This document shows, in pieces, positions 45,559 to 54,390 of a stretch of DNA of 64,000 nucleotides. The first letter of the stretch is position 1, and each line of letters starts with the position of its first letter. The notes under the pieces were generated by a model. That model saw only the letters and a list, made by a program, of their open reading frames with translations, had not been told where the DNA came from and made no database searches. This DNA is from Nocardia sp. BSTN01 (GTDB lineage: Bacteria; Actinomycetota; Actinomycetes; Mycobacteriales; Mycobacteriaceae), in the NCBI RefSeq assembly GCF_015354405.1, contig NZ_JADKYP010000032.1, positions 1-64,000 on the forward strand, read 5' to 3'. A program made the position numbers and the translations under genes.

Positions 45559-45806
45559 GTCGTATCGAAACTTTCGGATCGAGGGAGCTGCGTCTGTCCC
45601 AGGGTCGGCTCGGGTGTGAGTATGCAGGAGGCGCTCCGAGCGCCCGTCGGCAACACGCCGTTCCCCGGGTTCGCGCAGGTGGGCGTGCGCGTACTCCACA
45701 CGAGCCGCTCGGACTCGGGCGGATGCTCCGCGTCCGGATCTCCGCTCGCTCGTGCCGAGGCCACCGCGCGAGCGCCCGGGTCTTCGCGGACCGGCCGGGC
45801 GCAGCG

Positions 45807-46577
45807 TCACCCGGGCGGTCCCGGACTGACCGTGACGGGTTCGGGTGCGTCGGTGTCGCCGACGCTGAAGATGCCACCGGTCATGGTGCCGGTGTCGAGT
45901 TCGGCGATCGCGGCCGCGACCAGCTCGGTCGGCACCAGCGCGGGAAAGGAATTGGGGGCGACGGCATTCGCGCGGACCCCGAATTCGGCGAATTCCGCGG
46001 CGATATGCCTGGTCAGATGGTCGAGTGCGGCCTTGGTCGCGGAGTAGACGGCCTGCCCGCCGGAATAGACCCGCGATCCGGACAAGCTCGAGACGTTGAC
46101 GATATTGCGATTGCGCGCCCGATTCTCGTCACCACGATGCAACCAGCAGCGCTGCGCGAGCCGCGTCGCCAATCGCAGCGGCACCTCGACGTTCATCGCG
46201 AACTGCGGCGCGAGCGCGTCCAGGGCGGTGTCGCCGTCGACCAGTCCGTTCGGCTGTAGATCCAGCTGCGCCGCATTGTTGACCAGCAGATCGACCGCGC
46301 CGAATTTCGCCAGTGCCAGATCCACCACGCGCTCGGCCTCGCCCTCCCGGCGCAGATCGGCGCGCACGACGAAGATGCGGGATTCGTTCTCCGGAACCGG
46401 CTGCCACGGCTCCAGCGGATCGATGAACCATTCCTCCTGCGAGGGCGCGGCCGGAACCCGACTGCGGCAGACCGCCACGATGTCGTAGTTGCGGTAATAC
46501 GCGCGGCAGAACGCATCACCCAATCGCCCACCCGCTCCGGTGAGCAGGCACACTCGGCGGGCGTCACCAGTTGACAA
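45807..46577 (-). CDS. Short-chain dehydrogenase, partner of the 2OG oxygenase
   Basis: SDR of 256 residues with TGAGGRLGDAF (cofactor binding, residues about 13-23), NNAAQ in place of the common NNAG, and the catalytic set SSLSGSRVYSGGQAVYSATK. An insert around residues 40-65 (SQEEWFIDPLEPWQPVPENE) departs from ordinary SDRs. The start is TTG 46577, 6 bases after GGGGAGGGG and inside the end of the upstream oxygenase gene (14-base overlap), so the two are coupled. Substrate unknown. Confidence 0.87.
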   Translation of the reverse strand: MSTGDARRVCLLTGAGGRLGDAFCRAYYRNYDIVAVCRSRVPAAPSQEEWFIDPLEPWQPVPENESRIFVVRADLRREGEAERVVDLALAKFGAVDLLVNNAAQLDLQPNGLVDGDTALDALAPQFAMNVEVPLRLATRLAQRCWLHRGDENRARNRNIVNVSSLSGSRVYSGGQAVYSATKAALDHLTRHIAAEFAEFGVRANAVAPNSFPALVPTELVAAAIAELDTGTMTGGIFSVGDTDAPEPVTVSPGPPG

Positions 46578-47337
46578 TGCGATCCCCTCCCCAGCGGCTC
46601 GCCGCCTGCTCCTTCGGCCGATGCAACCACATCACCACACTGTTGCGGGCCGCGGTGTTGGCGCCGAGGAAGGTGTGCCAGGACCGCGGCGTGCATTCGA
46701 AGACGACCATCGAATTGTCCAGCGGCGGAACGACCACCGTCGGCGTCGGGTCCGCGGTGCCGATATCGGCGAACAGTCCCGTCTCGCCGCCGTCGCCCGG
46801 CTGCCATTCGCCGTTGCCGAGATAGAACAGGACCGCGACGGCGCGCACCATCTCGCGGGCCGGCACCCCGGCGGGCCGCGCGCCGGACTTCAGATCGATC
46901 TCGTCCGCCGGCAGACCGACCGCCTCCGGGCCCGGTTCCGCACCCGGGAACCAGGCCGGGGTGAGGTCGTGATGCGGCCAGCCGCGCGGACTCCCCGGCG
47001 GATGATGGTGCAGGGAGCCTTCCACATCGCCGCTGGCCGAGACGCCCGCGACCCGTTCGATCAGGTCGTGCCAGGCCCGCGACAGGAAGACCTCGAGCGG
47101 GCCGTTGCGCATCCGGGTCAGGCTCGCCCCCGAGGCGCCGTATCCCGTGGCGACCGGACCGAACAGATCCGGGCGCTCGGTGCGCACCCGATCGAATTCG
47201 GCCGCGAGCCGCTGATAGAACTCGGCGACGAAGACGTCACGAACGTAGACGTGGGGGAAGGGGCGGGTGCGGCGAATCCATCGCCGATGGGCCAGCAGAT
47301 CGATGAACCAGCGCGGCAACGGCGCCTCGGACAACAT
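46564..47337 (-). CDS. 2-Oxoglutarate/Fe(II)-dependent oxygenase
   Basis: Dioxygenase of 257 residues, prolyl-4-hydroxylase-like fold. The iron ligands are read as the HxD of PHHDLTPAW (near 142) and the later histidine of SWHTFL (near 228), with an arginine for 2-oxoglutarate in AARNSVVMWLHR. It would hydroxylate an unknown small molecule or residue. ATG 47337 follows GGGAGGGAG by 5 bases. It overlaps the SDR gene downstream; oxygenase then SDR suggests hydroxylation followed by oxidation to a ketone. Confidence 0.86.
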   Translation of the reverse strand: MLSEAPLPRWFIDLLAHRRWIRRTRPFPHVYVRDVFVAEFYQRLAAEFDRVRTERPDLFGPVATGYGASGASLTRMRNGPLEVFLSRAWHDLIERVAGVSASGDVEGSLHHHPPGSPRGWPHHDLTPAWFPGAEPGPEAVGLPADEIDLKSGARPAGVPAREMVRAVAVLFYLGNGEWQPGDGGETGLFADIGTADPTPTVVVPPLDNSMVVFECTPRSWHTFLGANTAARNSVVMWLHRPKEQAASRWGGDRIVNW

Positions 47338-47427
47338 ACAAACTCCCTCCCGGACTACCCCGCCGATCTTATTGCCTTCCCGGTACCGCGCCGAGTTCGT
47401 CCCGGTTTGTGCAACCATCACCCGGTG

Positions 47428-48051
47428 GTGCGCGACGTTCGGGTCTGTTTCGTGGGGGATTCTCTGGTTGCGGGGCTGGGAGATCCGCAGTGCCTCGGCT
47501 GGGCCGGCCGCCTCGCCGGCCGTGCGACAGCGGCCGGAATACCGCTGACCTATTACAACCTCGGGGTGCGACGCCAGACCTCCTCCGATATCGCCGCCCG
47601 CTGGGAGGCCGAATGCGGGCAGCGATTATCCGGCGAGGTCGACGCGCGAGTCGTCTTCTCCTTCGGCGTCAACGACACGCTCTGGGAGAACGAGGCGATC
47701 CGGGTGCCGGCCGAGGAGTCCGCGGCCAATCTCCGCCGCATGCTGCGCCGCTGCGCCGAACTCGGCTGGACCGTCCTGGTGGTCGCGCCGCCGCCCTGTA
47801 TCGACGACGAACAGAACACGCGCACAATCGAATTGGATGATCGATTCACCGACATGTGCGCTCGCGAACAGGTTCAGTACCTTCGCGTTCACCAACCGCT
47901 GCGCCACAACGACATCTGGATGCGCGAATTGCGCGACGGTGACGGCTACCATCCCGGCGCACCGGGCTACGAGCAACTGGCCGCGATGATCGGCCCGCAC
48001 TGGCTGCAATGGCTGACCGAACCCCGCACCCGCTTGCCGACGGTGAGCTGA
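47428..48051 (+). CDS. SGNH/GDSL-family hydrolase
   Basis: Esterase of 207 residues without a clear signal peptide. Block I FVGDSLVAGLG (Ser near 12), the asparagine block FSFGVND (near 77) and the Asp-His block GDGYHPGAPGY (near 172-175) are complete. It likely removes acetyl or acyl groups from a sugar or small molecule. Two consecutive GTG codons are possible starts (47425 or 47428). It is divergent from the oxygenase-SDR pair with a 90-base gap, so a shared pathway is plausible. Confidence 0.85.
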   Translation: MRDVRVCFVGDSLVAGLGDPQCLGWAGRLAGRATAAGIPLTYYNLGVRRQTSSDIAARWEAECGQRLSGEVDARVVFSFGVNDTLWENEAIRVPAEESAANLRRMLRRCAELGWTVLVVAPPPCIDDEQNTRTIELDDRFTDMCAREQVQYLRVHQPLRHNDIWMRELRDGDGYHPGAPGYEQLAAMIGPHWLQWLTEPRTRLPTVS

Positions 48052-48158
48052 TTCGCGGTTTTTGCCCGCACCGATTAATCAGCGTTGTCCGTCCCGTCTT
48101 CGGTTCGAACGCATCGGCCGACCGGGCCGGTGACAGGTTGCAGAGGAGCAGGTCAATC

Positions 48159-48719
48159 ATGGGGAAGATCGTTGTCGCCGAATTCGTTTCGCTGGACGGA
48201 TTCATCCAGGATCCGCTGTGGACCGCACCGTTCTGGTGCGACGGCATCGCGAACTACAAATCCGGTGAGCTGGAGGCGGTCGACGCCTTGCTGCTGGGTC
48301 GCACCACCTACCAGATGTTCGCCGCGTCCTGGCCGGACCACCCGGAGGAGGGTGCGTACAAGGACAAGATGAACAGCATGCCCAAGTATGTGGCGACCGA
48401 TTCGCTGCGCGATCTGGACTGGAACGCTCAGCGCATCGAGGGCGATCTCGCCGCCGGCATCGCGAAACTGCGGACCGAGCAGAACCTGCTCGTCTTCGGC
48501 AGCGCCTCGCTGGTGAAGTACCTGCGCGAACACGAACTGGTCGACGAGTACCGCCTGGTCGTCTACCCCGTCCTGCTGGGCAGCGGGCTGCGGCTGTTCG
48601 AGGCCGTGGAGCCCGAAGCCACCCTCGCCCTCGCCGACTCCGAGGTGCTCGACAACGGGGTCGTCCTGACCACCTACCGGGTCACCGCCAATTCGGTGGT
48701 GCGACCGAGTTTCGGCTGA
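48159..48719 (+). CDS. Dihydrofolate reductase-like (RibD C-terminal) protein
   Basis: Protein of 186 residues with the RibD/DHFR fold: VVAEFVSLDGFIQDP, LLLGRTTYQMFAASWP, and NLLVFGSASLVKYLREHELVDEYRLVVYPVLLGSG. Such proteins bind NADPH; most actinobacterial copies have no proven substrate. AGAGGAG lies about 12 bases before ATG 48159. Nothing ties it to the SGNH gene except a shared strand. Confidence 0.9.
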   Translation: MGKIVVAEFVSLDGFIQDPLWTAPFWCDGIANYKSGELEAVDALLLGRTTYQMFAASWPDHPEEGAYKDKMNSMPKYVATDSLRDLDWNAQRIEGDLAAGIAKLRTEQNLLVFGSASLVKYLREHELVDEYRLVVYPVLLGSGLRLFEAVEPEATLALADSEVLDNGVVLTTYRVTANSVVRPSFG

Positions 48720-48731
48720 CCGGTCCGCGGG

Positions 48732-49085
48732 TCACTCGCGGTGGCGGACGATATTCAGCACGTTGCCGTCCGGGGCGCGAACCAGGAACCGGCGAACTCC
48801 CCACGGTTCGGTGGTCAGCGGATGGACGATCTCGTAGCCGAGCCGCCGCGCCTGCGCATAGGCGGCGTCGACATCGTCCACCAGCGCCGAGGCGACGGAG
48901 TCGGCGGGCGCGGCCGCGTCCCGGGTGACGAGCTGGATGTTGGCGCCGCTGTCCGGCGAGGTGTATCGGGCGACCCAGCCCATATTGAATTCCTCGGTGC
49001 TCAGACCGAGGAAATCGGTGTAGAAGCCGCGGGCGGCCTCGATATCGGCCACTCGAAGGTTGGTGATGATGCGATGGGTGCGCAT
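48732..49085 (-). CDS. VOC-family (glyoxalase-like) protein
   Basis: Protein of 117 residues made of two beta-alpha-beta-beta-beta modules (RIITNLRVADIEAARGFYTDFL and VASALVDDVDAAYAQARRLGYEIV). Metal ligands of true glyoxalases are not all evident, so binding of a small compound (for example antibiotic resistance by sequestration) is as likely as catalysis. AGGAGG precedes ATG 49085. It converges on the DHFR-like gene. Confidence 0.88.
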   Translation of the reverse strand: MRTHRIITNLRVADIEAARGFYTDFLGLSTEEFNMGWVARYTSPDSGANIQLVTRDAAAPADSVASALVDDVDAAYAQARRLGYEIVHPLTTEPWGVRRFLVRAPDGNVLNIVRHRE

Positions 49086-49114
49086 GCGGTCCTCCTGTCC
49101 GCCGGGCGGTGATA

Positions 49115-50677
49115 CTAATTCGCTGTCGAGGTGGTGCGGCCCGTGATCTCCAGGACCGCCATGGCCGCATTGTGGCCGCCGATTCCGCTCACTCCACCGC
49201 CGCGGACCGCGCCGGCGCCGCACCGGAAAATGTTGTGATGGCCCGTGCGGACACCCCAGCGCGCGGCGGGTGAGGCATCGTCGTCGGTGCGATACGGAAA
49301 ATCCAAGTCGCCGTGGAAGATATGGCCGCGCGGCAGGCCGAGTTCGGCTTCCAGTTCCAGCGGCGTTCGGGCTTCGATACACGGATCGCCGTTCGCGTCC
49401 GCGGCGAGACAGCCGGAAATCGGCTCGGCCAGTAAGGAATCCAGCTCACGCAGTGTCGACGCCAGCAGCTCGTCGCGTGAGCCGTGCTCGAAAAGCGCCG
49501 CAGGCGTGTGCAATCCGAACAGGGTCAGTGTATGCATGCCCCGTTCGGCGGCCTCGGAACCCAGAATCGACGGGTCCGTCAACGTATGGCAGTAGATTTC
49601 CGACGGCGGGGCGCTCGGGAATCGCCCGGCGGCCGCCTCGCGATATGCCCGTTCCAGCCGGCCGTATCCCTCCGCGATATGGAACGTGCCCGCGAACGCC
49701 TCGCGCGGGTCGATATCGGTGCGCAGGCGGGGCAGCCGGCGCAGCAGCATGTTCACTTTGAACTGGCTGCCCTCGGGCATCGCGTCGACCGGCTCGCCCA
49801 TCAGCCGGGCGAGGGTGGCCGGCGCGGCGTTGACCAGGACGTGGCGGGCGTCCGCCAGACCGGATTCGTCCGGTGTGTCGAACCGCACCTGTGCTGTATC
49901 GCCGTCGGTATCGATACCGGTCACCGTGCACGAGGTGCGCAGGTGCGCGCCTGCCCGCCGGGCCGCATCGGCGAGGGCATCGGTGAGCGCGCCCATGCCG
50001 CCGACCGGGACGTTCCACTCGCCGGTCCCGTTGCCGATCACGTGGTAGAGGAAACAGCGATTCTGCCGCAGCTGCGGATCGTGCGCGTGGGTGAATGTGC
50101 CGATCAGCGCATCGGTGAGGACCACCCCGCGCACGGCGTCGTCGCGGAATCGCGCCTCGACGGTTTCGCCGAGCGGCCGCTCGAACAGCATCTCCCAGCT
50201 ATCCGGATCGTCGAGCGCTCGCTGCAGTTCGCCGCGGGTGGGCAGCGGCCGCAGCATTGTGGGGAAGATCCGCTGCGCGGCCCGCGTGGTCGTCGCGTAG
50301 AACTGTTGCCACGCTTCGTAATCCGCATCGGATCCGGTGACGCGGCGGAAGCTCTCGCGAGTTCGCCCGGCATCGGCGGTATCGACGAGCAGTCCGGTGT
50401 CGCCGACCGGCGTGTACGACGAGATCCGCCGCTCGCGGGTCCGGAATCGCAGTTCCAGATCCCGGACGATCCGATCGGGAAGCAGGCTCACCAGATACGA
50501 ATAGCGCGACAGGCGCGCGTCGATCCCGGCGAACACCCGTTCCGATACCGCCGCGCCACCGGTGTGGTCCTGCCGCTCGAGAACCAGCACCGACAATCTG
50601 GCGCGCGCCAGATACGCCGCGGCCACCAGCCCGTTGTGCCCGCCGCCGACGATGACGACGTCATAGGAGTCGCGCAT
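49115..50677 (-). CDS. FAD-dependent phytoene desaturase-like oxidoreductase
   Basis: Flavoprotein of 520 residues in the CrtI/PYROXD2 superfamily. The N-terminal Rossmann motif VVIVGGGHNGLVAAAYLARARLSVLVLERQDHTGGAA and the C-terminal IFRCGAGAVRGGGVSGIGGHNAAMAVL (the substrate-domain FAD segment) are plain. No carotenoid synthase or other pathway gene is beside it, so a carotenoid role is not supported. It ends 29 bases before the VOC gene start and may be co-transcribed with it and with the methyltransferase upstream. Confidence 0.88.
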   Translation of the reverse strand: MRDSYDVVIVGGGHNGLVAAAYLARARLSVLVLERQDHTGGAAVSERVFAGIDARLSRYSYLVSLLPDRIVRDLELRFRTRERRISSYTPVGDTGLLVDTADAGRTRESFRRVTGSDADYEAWQQFYATTTRAAQRIFPTMLRPLPTRGELQRALDDPDSWEMLFERPLGETVEARFRDDAVRGVVLTDALIGTFTHAHDPQLRQNRCFLYHVIGNGTGEWNVPVGGMGALTDALADAARRAGAHLRTSCTVTGIDTDGDTAQVRFDTPDESGLADARHVLVNAAPATLARLMGEPVDAMPEGSQFKVNMLLRRLPRLRTDIDPREAFAGTFHIAEGYGRLERAYREAAAGRFPSAPPSEIYCHTLTDPSILGSEAAERGMHTLTLFGLHTPAALFEHGSRDELLASTLRELDSLLAEPISGCLAADANGDPCIEARTPLELEAELGLPRGHIFHGDLDFPYRTDDDASPAARWGVRTGHHNIFRCGAGAVRGGGVSGIGGHNAAMAVLEITGRTTSTAN

Positions 50678-50689
50678 CAGCCCTGGATA

Positions 50690-51361
50690 TCACGAATTCG
50701 CGCGACCCGCGTCCGATCCGCCGGGTGTCGCGGACTTACGAACCAGCAGATAACCGTGCGGACATCGCTCGTCGGGTTCCGGCGCCCGCACCGTCCGGGT
50801 CAGCGGGACGAACCCGTGCGGCCGTAACATCTCCGCCAGCGCCTCGGGCGACCACCGCACCACCGGCGCCACCTTGTGGTCGTAGGGTTGCCGGTCGGCG
50901 CCGTCGTCGGCGGCCTGAAACGCCAGCATCAGATAGCCGTCCGCTGCCAGCGCCCGCGCGAATTCCGCGAACAGCTCCGGCAATTGCTCCGGCGGCATGT
51001 GAATGATGCTGTACCAGGCCACGATTGCGCCGAGACCGCCGTCGGCGACGTCCAGCTTCTCCATCGACCTGTGCTCGAAGCGCAGGTGCGGATGAACCTC
51101 GCGGGCCATCCGGATCATCTCCGCCGATGCGTCGAGGCCGAAGGCGTTCAGTCCCAACGCATCCAGATGTCCGGTGATCCGGCCCGGCCCGCATCCCAGA
51201 TCCGCCACCGGCCCGCGGTCCTCGGCCCGCACCAACTCCGCGAACAATCCCAGCATCGCCCGATCGACCGGCGCGTTCACCATCGCATCCCGGAACAGGC
51301 CGGTATAGAGCTCCGCCACCTCGTCGTACGCCGCCGCCACCGCATCGGAATTCGCACTCAC
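50690..51361 (-). CDS. Class I SAM-dependent methyltransferase
   Basis: Methyltransferase of 223 residues. Motif I is VADLGCGPGRITGHL (near 53), motif II LDASAEMIRMAR, and the post-motif GAIVAWYSIIHMPPEQLPELFAEFARAL. The acceptor is unknown. It lies 12 bases upstream of the CrtI-like gene on the same strand. Confidence 0.9.
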   Translation of the reverse strand: MSANSDAVAAAYDEVAELYTGLFRDAMVNAPVDRAMLGLFAELVRAEDRGPVADLGCGPGRITGHLDALGLNAFGLDASAEMIRMAREVHPHLRFEHRSMEKLDVADGGLGAIVAWYSIIHMPPEQLPELFAEFARALAADGYLMLAFQAADDGADRQPYDHKVAPVVRWSPEALAEMLRPHGFVPLTRTVRAPEPDERCPHGYLLVRKSATPGGSDAGRANS

Positions 51362-51423
51362 TCCGGCAGCCTACCGACGCCCATCCCCGGCCGCCGCGTG
51401 GTTTCGGCGCGTAGGGTCGCGGC

Positions 51424-51462
51424 ATGGCCACCTCGACGCAGCACCGGGAGGCGGACGGATGA
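51424..51462 (+). CDS. Possible 12-residue leader ORF ahead of the NUDIX gene
   Basis: ATG 51424 lies 6 bases after TAGGGT, a leaderless geometry, and its frame MATSTQHREADG ends at a TGA that overlaps the NUDIX start (ATGA). Inside it sits the GGGAGG ribosome site for that gene. Translation coupling of a leaderless mini-ORF to the main gene is the inference. Confidence 0.38.
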   Translation: MATSTQHREADG

Positions 51463-51989
51463 GGACGCTCACCTCCCGCATCGTGTATCGCAATCCCTGG
51501 ATCGTGGTCCGCGAGGACAGTATTCGCCGCGCCGACGGCTCCACCGGCATCTACGGCGTGGTGCACCGCGCCGAATTCGCCGTGGTGGTACCGCTGGAGG
51601 GCGATCGGCTGCATTTGGTGGAACAGTTCAGATATCCGCTGGGACAACGGTGCTGGGAGTTCCCGGCGGGTGCGCTACCGGGCGGCGAGTCCGGCGACCC
51701 GGTGGAGATCGCCCGCCGGGAACTGCGCGAGGAGACCGGCCTGCGTGCCGCCGACCTGACCCACCTCGGCATCCTCGACGCCGCCCCGGCCACGCTCGCT
51801 CAGCGCGGCCACGCCTATCTGGCGACCGGCCTCACCGCGGGCGAACCCGAACGTGAACCCGAGGAACAGGACATGCGCTCGCGGTGGTTCGACCGCGGCA
51901 TCGTCGAACGGATGATCCGCACCGGCGAAATCACCGACTCGCAGACCATCGCCGCCTACGGCCTGCTCCTGCTCCACGAGCGCCGCTGA
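51459..51989 (+). CDS. NUDIX hydrolase, ADP-ribose pyrophosphatase-like
   Basis: Hydrolase of 176 residues that cuts a nucleoside diphosphate linked to another group. The NUDIX box runs from GALPGGESGDPVEIARRELREETGL (near 70-94) and keeps the REXXEE core as RRELREETG. The WIVVREDSI and VVPLEGDRLHLVEQFRYPLG strands match ADP-ribose pyrophosphatases. It converges on the methyltransferase at 52001. Confidence 0.9.
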   Translation: MRTLTSRIVYRNPWIVVREDSIRRADGSTGIYGVVHRAEFAVVVPLEGDRLHLVEQFRYPLGQRCWEFPAGALPGGESGDPVEIARRELREETGLRAADLTHLGILDAAPATLAQRGHAYLATGLTAGEPEREPEEQDMRSRWFDRGIVERMIRTGEITDSQTIAAYGLLLLHERR

Positions 51990-52000
51990 CGCGGCGTCAC

Positions 52001-52672
52001 TCAACGCTTTCGGGCGCGGAACACACTGTCCCGCAGGGTGATCGACTCGCCGCTCGAACGAACGACGGACCGCGTCCGGCCCTCGACCAACTGGATATCC
52101 CAGCGATCCGGCGCCAGTCCGGCGGCGATCTCCGTCGCGGTGACGTGCACATGGGCAGCGGAGGTGTGCGCGGCCGACTCGTGGTCACCGGGAGCGTGGC
52201 CGACGATGAACAGCGTTCCGCCCGGTGCCACCGCGGCGGCCAGGCGCTCGAACAGGGCGTCGTTCGAATCGACCGGATGCACGTAGCATGCGCAGACCAG
52301 GTCGAAGCGGTTCACGCCCGCGTTCCACTCCGTCAGATCCGCTGCGTGCCAATCGATCCGCTCGGCGATGTCGTGACCGGCCCGGTCGGCCTTCTCCCGC
52401 CCGCGTGCGACGGCCGCCGCCGCGATGTCGACGGCGGTGACGCGCCAGCCGCGTCCGGCCAGCCAGATCGCCTCCGCCCCGTCGCCGCAGCCGGCGTCCA
52501 GGGCCGTGCCGGGCGGCAGGTCGGCGAGTTCGCCGGTGAGGTGGGGATTGGGTTCGCTCGCGGAGGCGGAACCGGCGCCGTGGTAGCGCTGTTCCCAGTA
52601 GTGCCGGTCGAATTCACGTCCGCCGCAGCTGTGCTCGTGATGTGCGTGCCCGCCGGTATCACTGCCGTTCAT
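52001..52672 (-). CDS. SAM-dependent methyltransferase with His-rich N-terminus
   Basis: Methyltransferase of 223 residues. Motif I is ALDAGCGDGAEAIWLAGRGW, then VTAVDIAAAAVARGREKA, as in TehB/ThiopurineMT-like enzymes acting on small toxic compounds. The N-terminus GGHAHHEHSCGG is rich in His and Cys and could bind a metal. Start ATG 52672 follows GAAGGAG by 5 bases. It directly follows the flavoprotein gene at 52696 (24-base gap), so the two form an operon. Confidence 0.87.
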   Translation of the reverse strand: MNGSDTGGHAHHEHSCGGREFDRHYWEQRYHGAGSASASEPNPHLTGELADLPPGTALDAGCGDGAEAIWLAGRGWRVTAVDIAAAAVARGREKADRAGHDIAERIDWHAADLTEWNAGVNRFDLVCACYVHPVDSNDALFERLAAAVAPGGTLFIVGHAPGDHESAAHTSAAHVHVTATEIAAGLAPDRWDIQLVEGRTRSVVRSSGESITLRDSVFRARKR

Positions 52673-52695
52673 ATCGACTCCTTCGGGGTGCGAGT

Positions 52696-53718
52696 TCACA
52701 GGCCGTGCCGCCGATCGCCGAGGACGCGCTCGGTCACGGCGGCCTCATCGCCGGCGGAGAATCCGTGCCGATGGCGCTCCACGGCCCGGCGTGTCTCCTC
52801 CTCCACCAGGTCGGCATTGATCTGCGCGGCCGCGAACGCGCCCGCGGCGGCCGCCGCACCCACCTGCGCGCTCAGGTCGGTGACATTGCCCGCCGCCCAT
52901 ACGCCCGGAACGTCGGTGCGGCCCATCGCGTCCGTCGGAATGTATTCGCCTGCGCCCGAAGGATGTTCGAGAGGTTCGAGGCCGAGTTTGCGAAGGATGT
53001 CGCTCCGCGCGACCATGCGCGGGCCGACGGTGATCACCTCGCGCGCTACCACCGTCCCGTCGGCGAGCCGCACGCCGCTGATGTTGTCCCCGGCGACCTC
53101 CAACGCCGCCACTTTCCCGGTTATCACCGGAATGCCGCGCGCGGCAAGCCTTTCCGCCGCGTCGGCGCCGGGTGCGTCCATGGTGTGGGTGAACAGGACG
53201 ACATCGTCGGTCCACTGCCGGAACAGCAGCGCACCGTGAACGGACATCGGACCGCCGGCGATCACGCCGATCCTGCGGTCGCGCACCTCCCAGCCGTGGC
53301 AGTACGGGCAGTGCACGACATCGCGACCCCAGCGTTCCCGCAGGCCCGCGATATCCGGGATCTCGTCGGCCAATCCGGTGGTCACCAGCAGCCGGCGCGC
53401 TCGCACGGTCCGCCCGTCGGCGAGTTCGAGCAGGAATTCATCGTCCTCGCGGATCGCGCCGGTGATCTCACCCGGCACGATGTGCCCGCCGTAGCCGCGC
53501 ACCTCGGTGCGGCCGCGGGCGAGCAGTTCCGCCGGCGGCATCCCCTCCCGGCCGAGCAGTCCGTGCACCCCGTCGGCCGGGGCGTTGCGGGGTGCGCCGG
53601 CGTCGACCACCGCCACCGATCGGCGGGCCCGTGCCAGCATCAACGCGCCGTTCAACCCGGCCGCCCCGCCGCCGACGATCACCACGTCGTAGTTGCTGTT
53701 CAGCTCATCGGTCACCAT
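52696..53718 (-). CDS. Thioredoxin reductase-like flavoprotein
   Basis: Flavoprotein of 340 residues with VVIVGGGAAGLNGALMLARA (FAD fold), the redox pair in VHCPYCHGWE (near 128), a second Rossmann motif VIAGGPMSVHG and GVWAAGNVTD at the FAD site near the end. The CPYC pair and lack of an obvious thioredoxin gene resemble low-molecular-weight or gliotoxin-type disulfide oxidoreductases. AGGAGG lies 5 bases before ATG 53718. It is divergent from an XRE-cupin regulator whose operator lies between them, and leads into the His-rich methyltransferase gene. Confidence 0.88.
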   Translation of the reverse strand: MVTDELNSNYDVVIVGGGAAGLNGALMLARARRSVAVVDAGAPRNAPADGVHGLLGREGMPPAELLARGRTEVRGYGGHIVPGEITGAIREDDEFLLELADGRTVRARRLLVTTGLADEIPDIAGLRERWGRDVVHCPYCHGWEVRDRRIGVIAGGPMSVHGALLFRQWTDDVVLFTHTMDAPGADAAERLAARGIPVITGKVAALEVAGDNISGVRLADGTVVAREVITVGPRMVARSDILRKLGLEPLEHPSGAGEYIPTDAMGRTDVPGVWAAGNVTDLSAQVGAAAAAGAFAAAQINADLVEEETRRAVERHRHGFSAGDEAAVTERVLGDRRHGL

Positions 53719-53762
53719 GACCACCTCCTGGTGTCCACCGTGCCCCACAGACCGGAAAACTG

Positions 53763-53789
53763 GCAAACATCTTTGCTGAAATGGCAAAC
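53763..53789. promoter_or_regulatory. Operator-like GCAAA-N4-TTTGC with an extra half site
   Basis: GCAAACATCTTTGC at 53763-53776, with GGCAAAC at 53783-53789, in the 78-base gap between the divergent flavoprotein and XRE-cupin genes. The same palindrome precedes the paralogous regulator at 60825-60838. The most direct reading is that these regulators bind it. Confidence 0.65.
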
Positions 53790-53796
53790 TGGGGTC

Positions 53797-54387
53797 ATGG
53801 ACGACCACCTGGACCGCGCGCTCGACGCCGTGGGCCCCCGGCTGCGCGCGCTGCGACACCAACGCCAGACCACGCTCGCCGACCTGTCCGCGACGACCGG
53901 CATCTCGGTGAGCACCCTGTCCCGGCTGGAATCGGGCGCCCGCAAGCCGACCCTCGAACTGCTGCTGCCACTGGCCCGGGCCCACGGCGTCACCCTCGAC
54001 GAACTCGTCGACGCCCCGCCCACCGGCGATCCGCGCATCCATCTGCGGCCGATCACCCGGCACGGTATGACTATGCTGCCGCTGACCCGGCGCGCGGGTG
54101 GCATTCAGGCCTACAAGATGGTGATCCACCCCGAGAACCGCCGCGGTGAACCCGATCCGCAGACCCACGAGGGTTACGAGTGGCTGTACGTCCTCAACGG
54201 CCGACTCCGCCTGATCCTCGGCGAACACGACCTCGTGCTGGTTCCCGGCGAGGCGGCCGAATTCGATACCCGCGTCCCGCACTGGTTCGGCCCGGCCGAC
54301 GAACGGTCCGTCGAATTCCTCAGCCTGTTCGGCAAACAGGGCGAGCGCGCCCATGTGCGGGCCCGCCCCGGAACCGGCGGGGACTAG
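53797..54387 (+). CDS. XRE-family regulator with cupin sensor domain (copy 1)
   Basis: Regulator of 196 residues. The N-terminal helix-turn-helix (about 15-70) shows TTLADLSATTGISVSTLSRLESGARKPTLELLLPLARA, and a cupin domain follows (about 110-185) with THEGYEWLYVLNGRLRLIL and EFDTRVPHWFG. It is a paralogue of the gene at 60871. The operator-like repeats upstream suggest control of itself and of the divergent thioredoxin reductase-like operon. The ligand of the cupin is unknown. Confidence 0.9.
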   Translation: MDDHLDRALDAVGPRLRALRHQRQTTLADLSATTGISVSTLSRLESGARKPTLELLLPLARAHGVTLDELVDAPPTGDPRIHLRPITRHGMTMLPLTRRAGGIQAYKMVIHPENRRGEPDPQTHEGYEWLYVLNGRLRLILGEHDLVLVPGEAAEFDTRVPHWFGPADERSVEFLSLFGKQGERAHVRARPGTGGD

Positions 54388-54390
54388 CGG

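Noticed and set aside
49115-51361. A carotenoid biosynthesis cluster around the CrtI-like gene.
   Set aside because: No phytoene synthase, cyclase or prenyltransferase is near; the methyltransferase and VOC protein do not support it.
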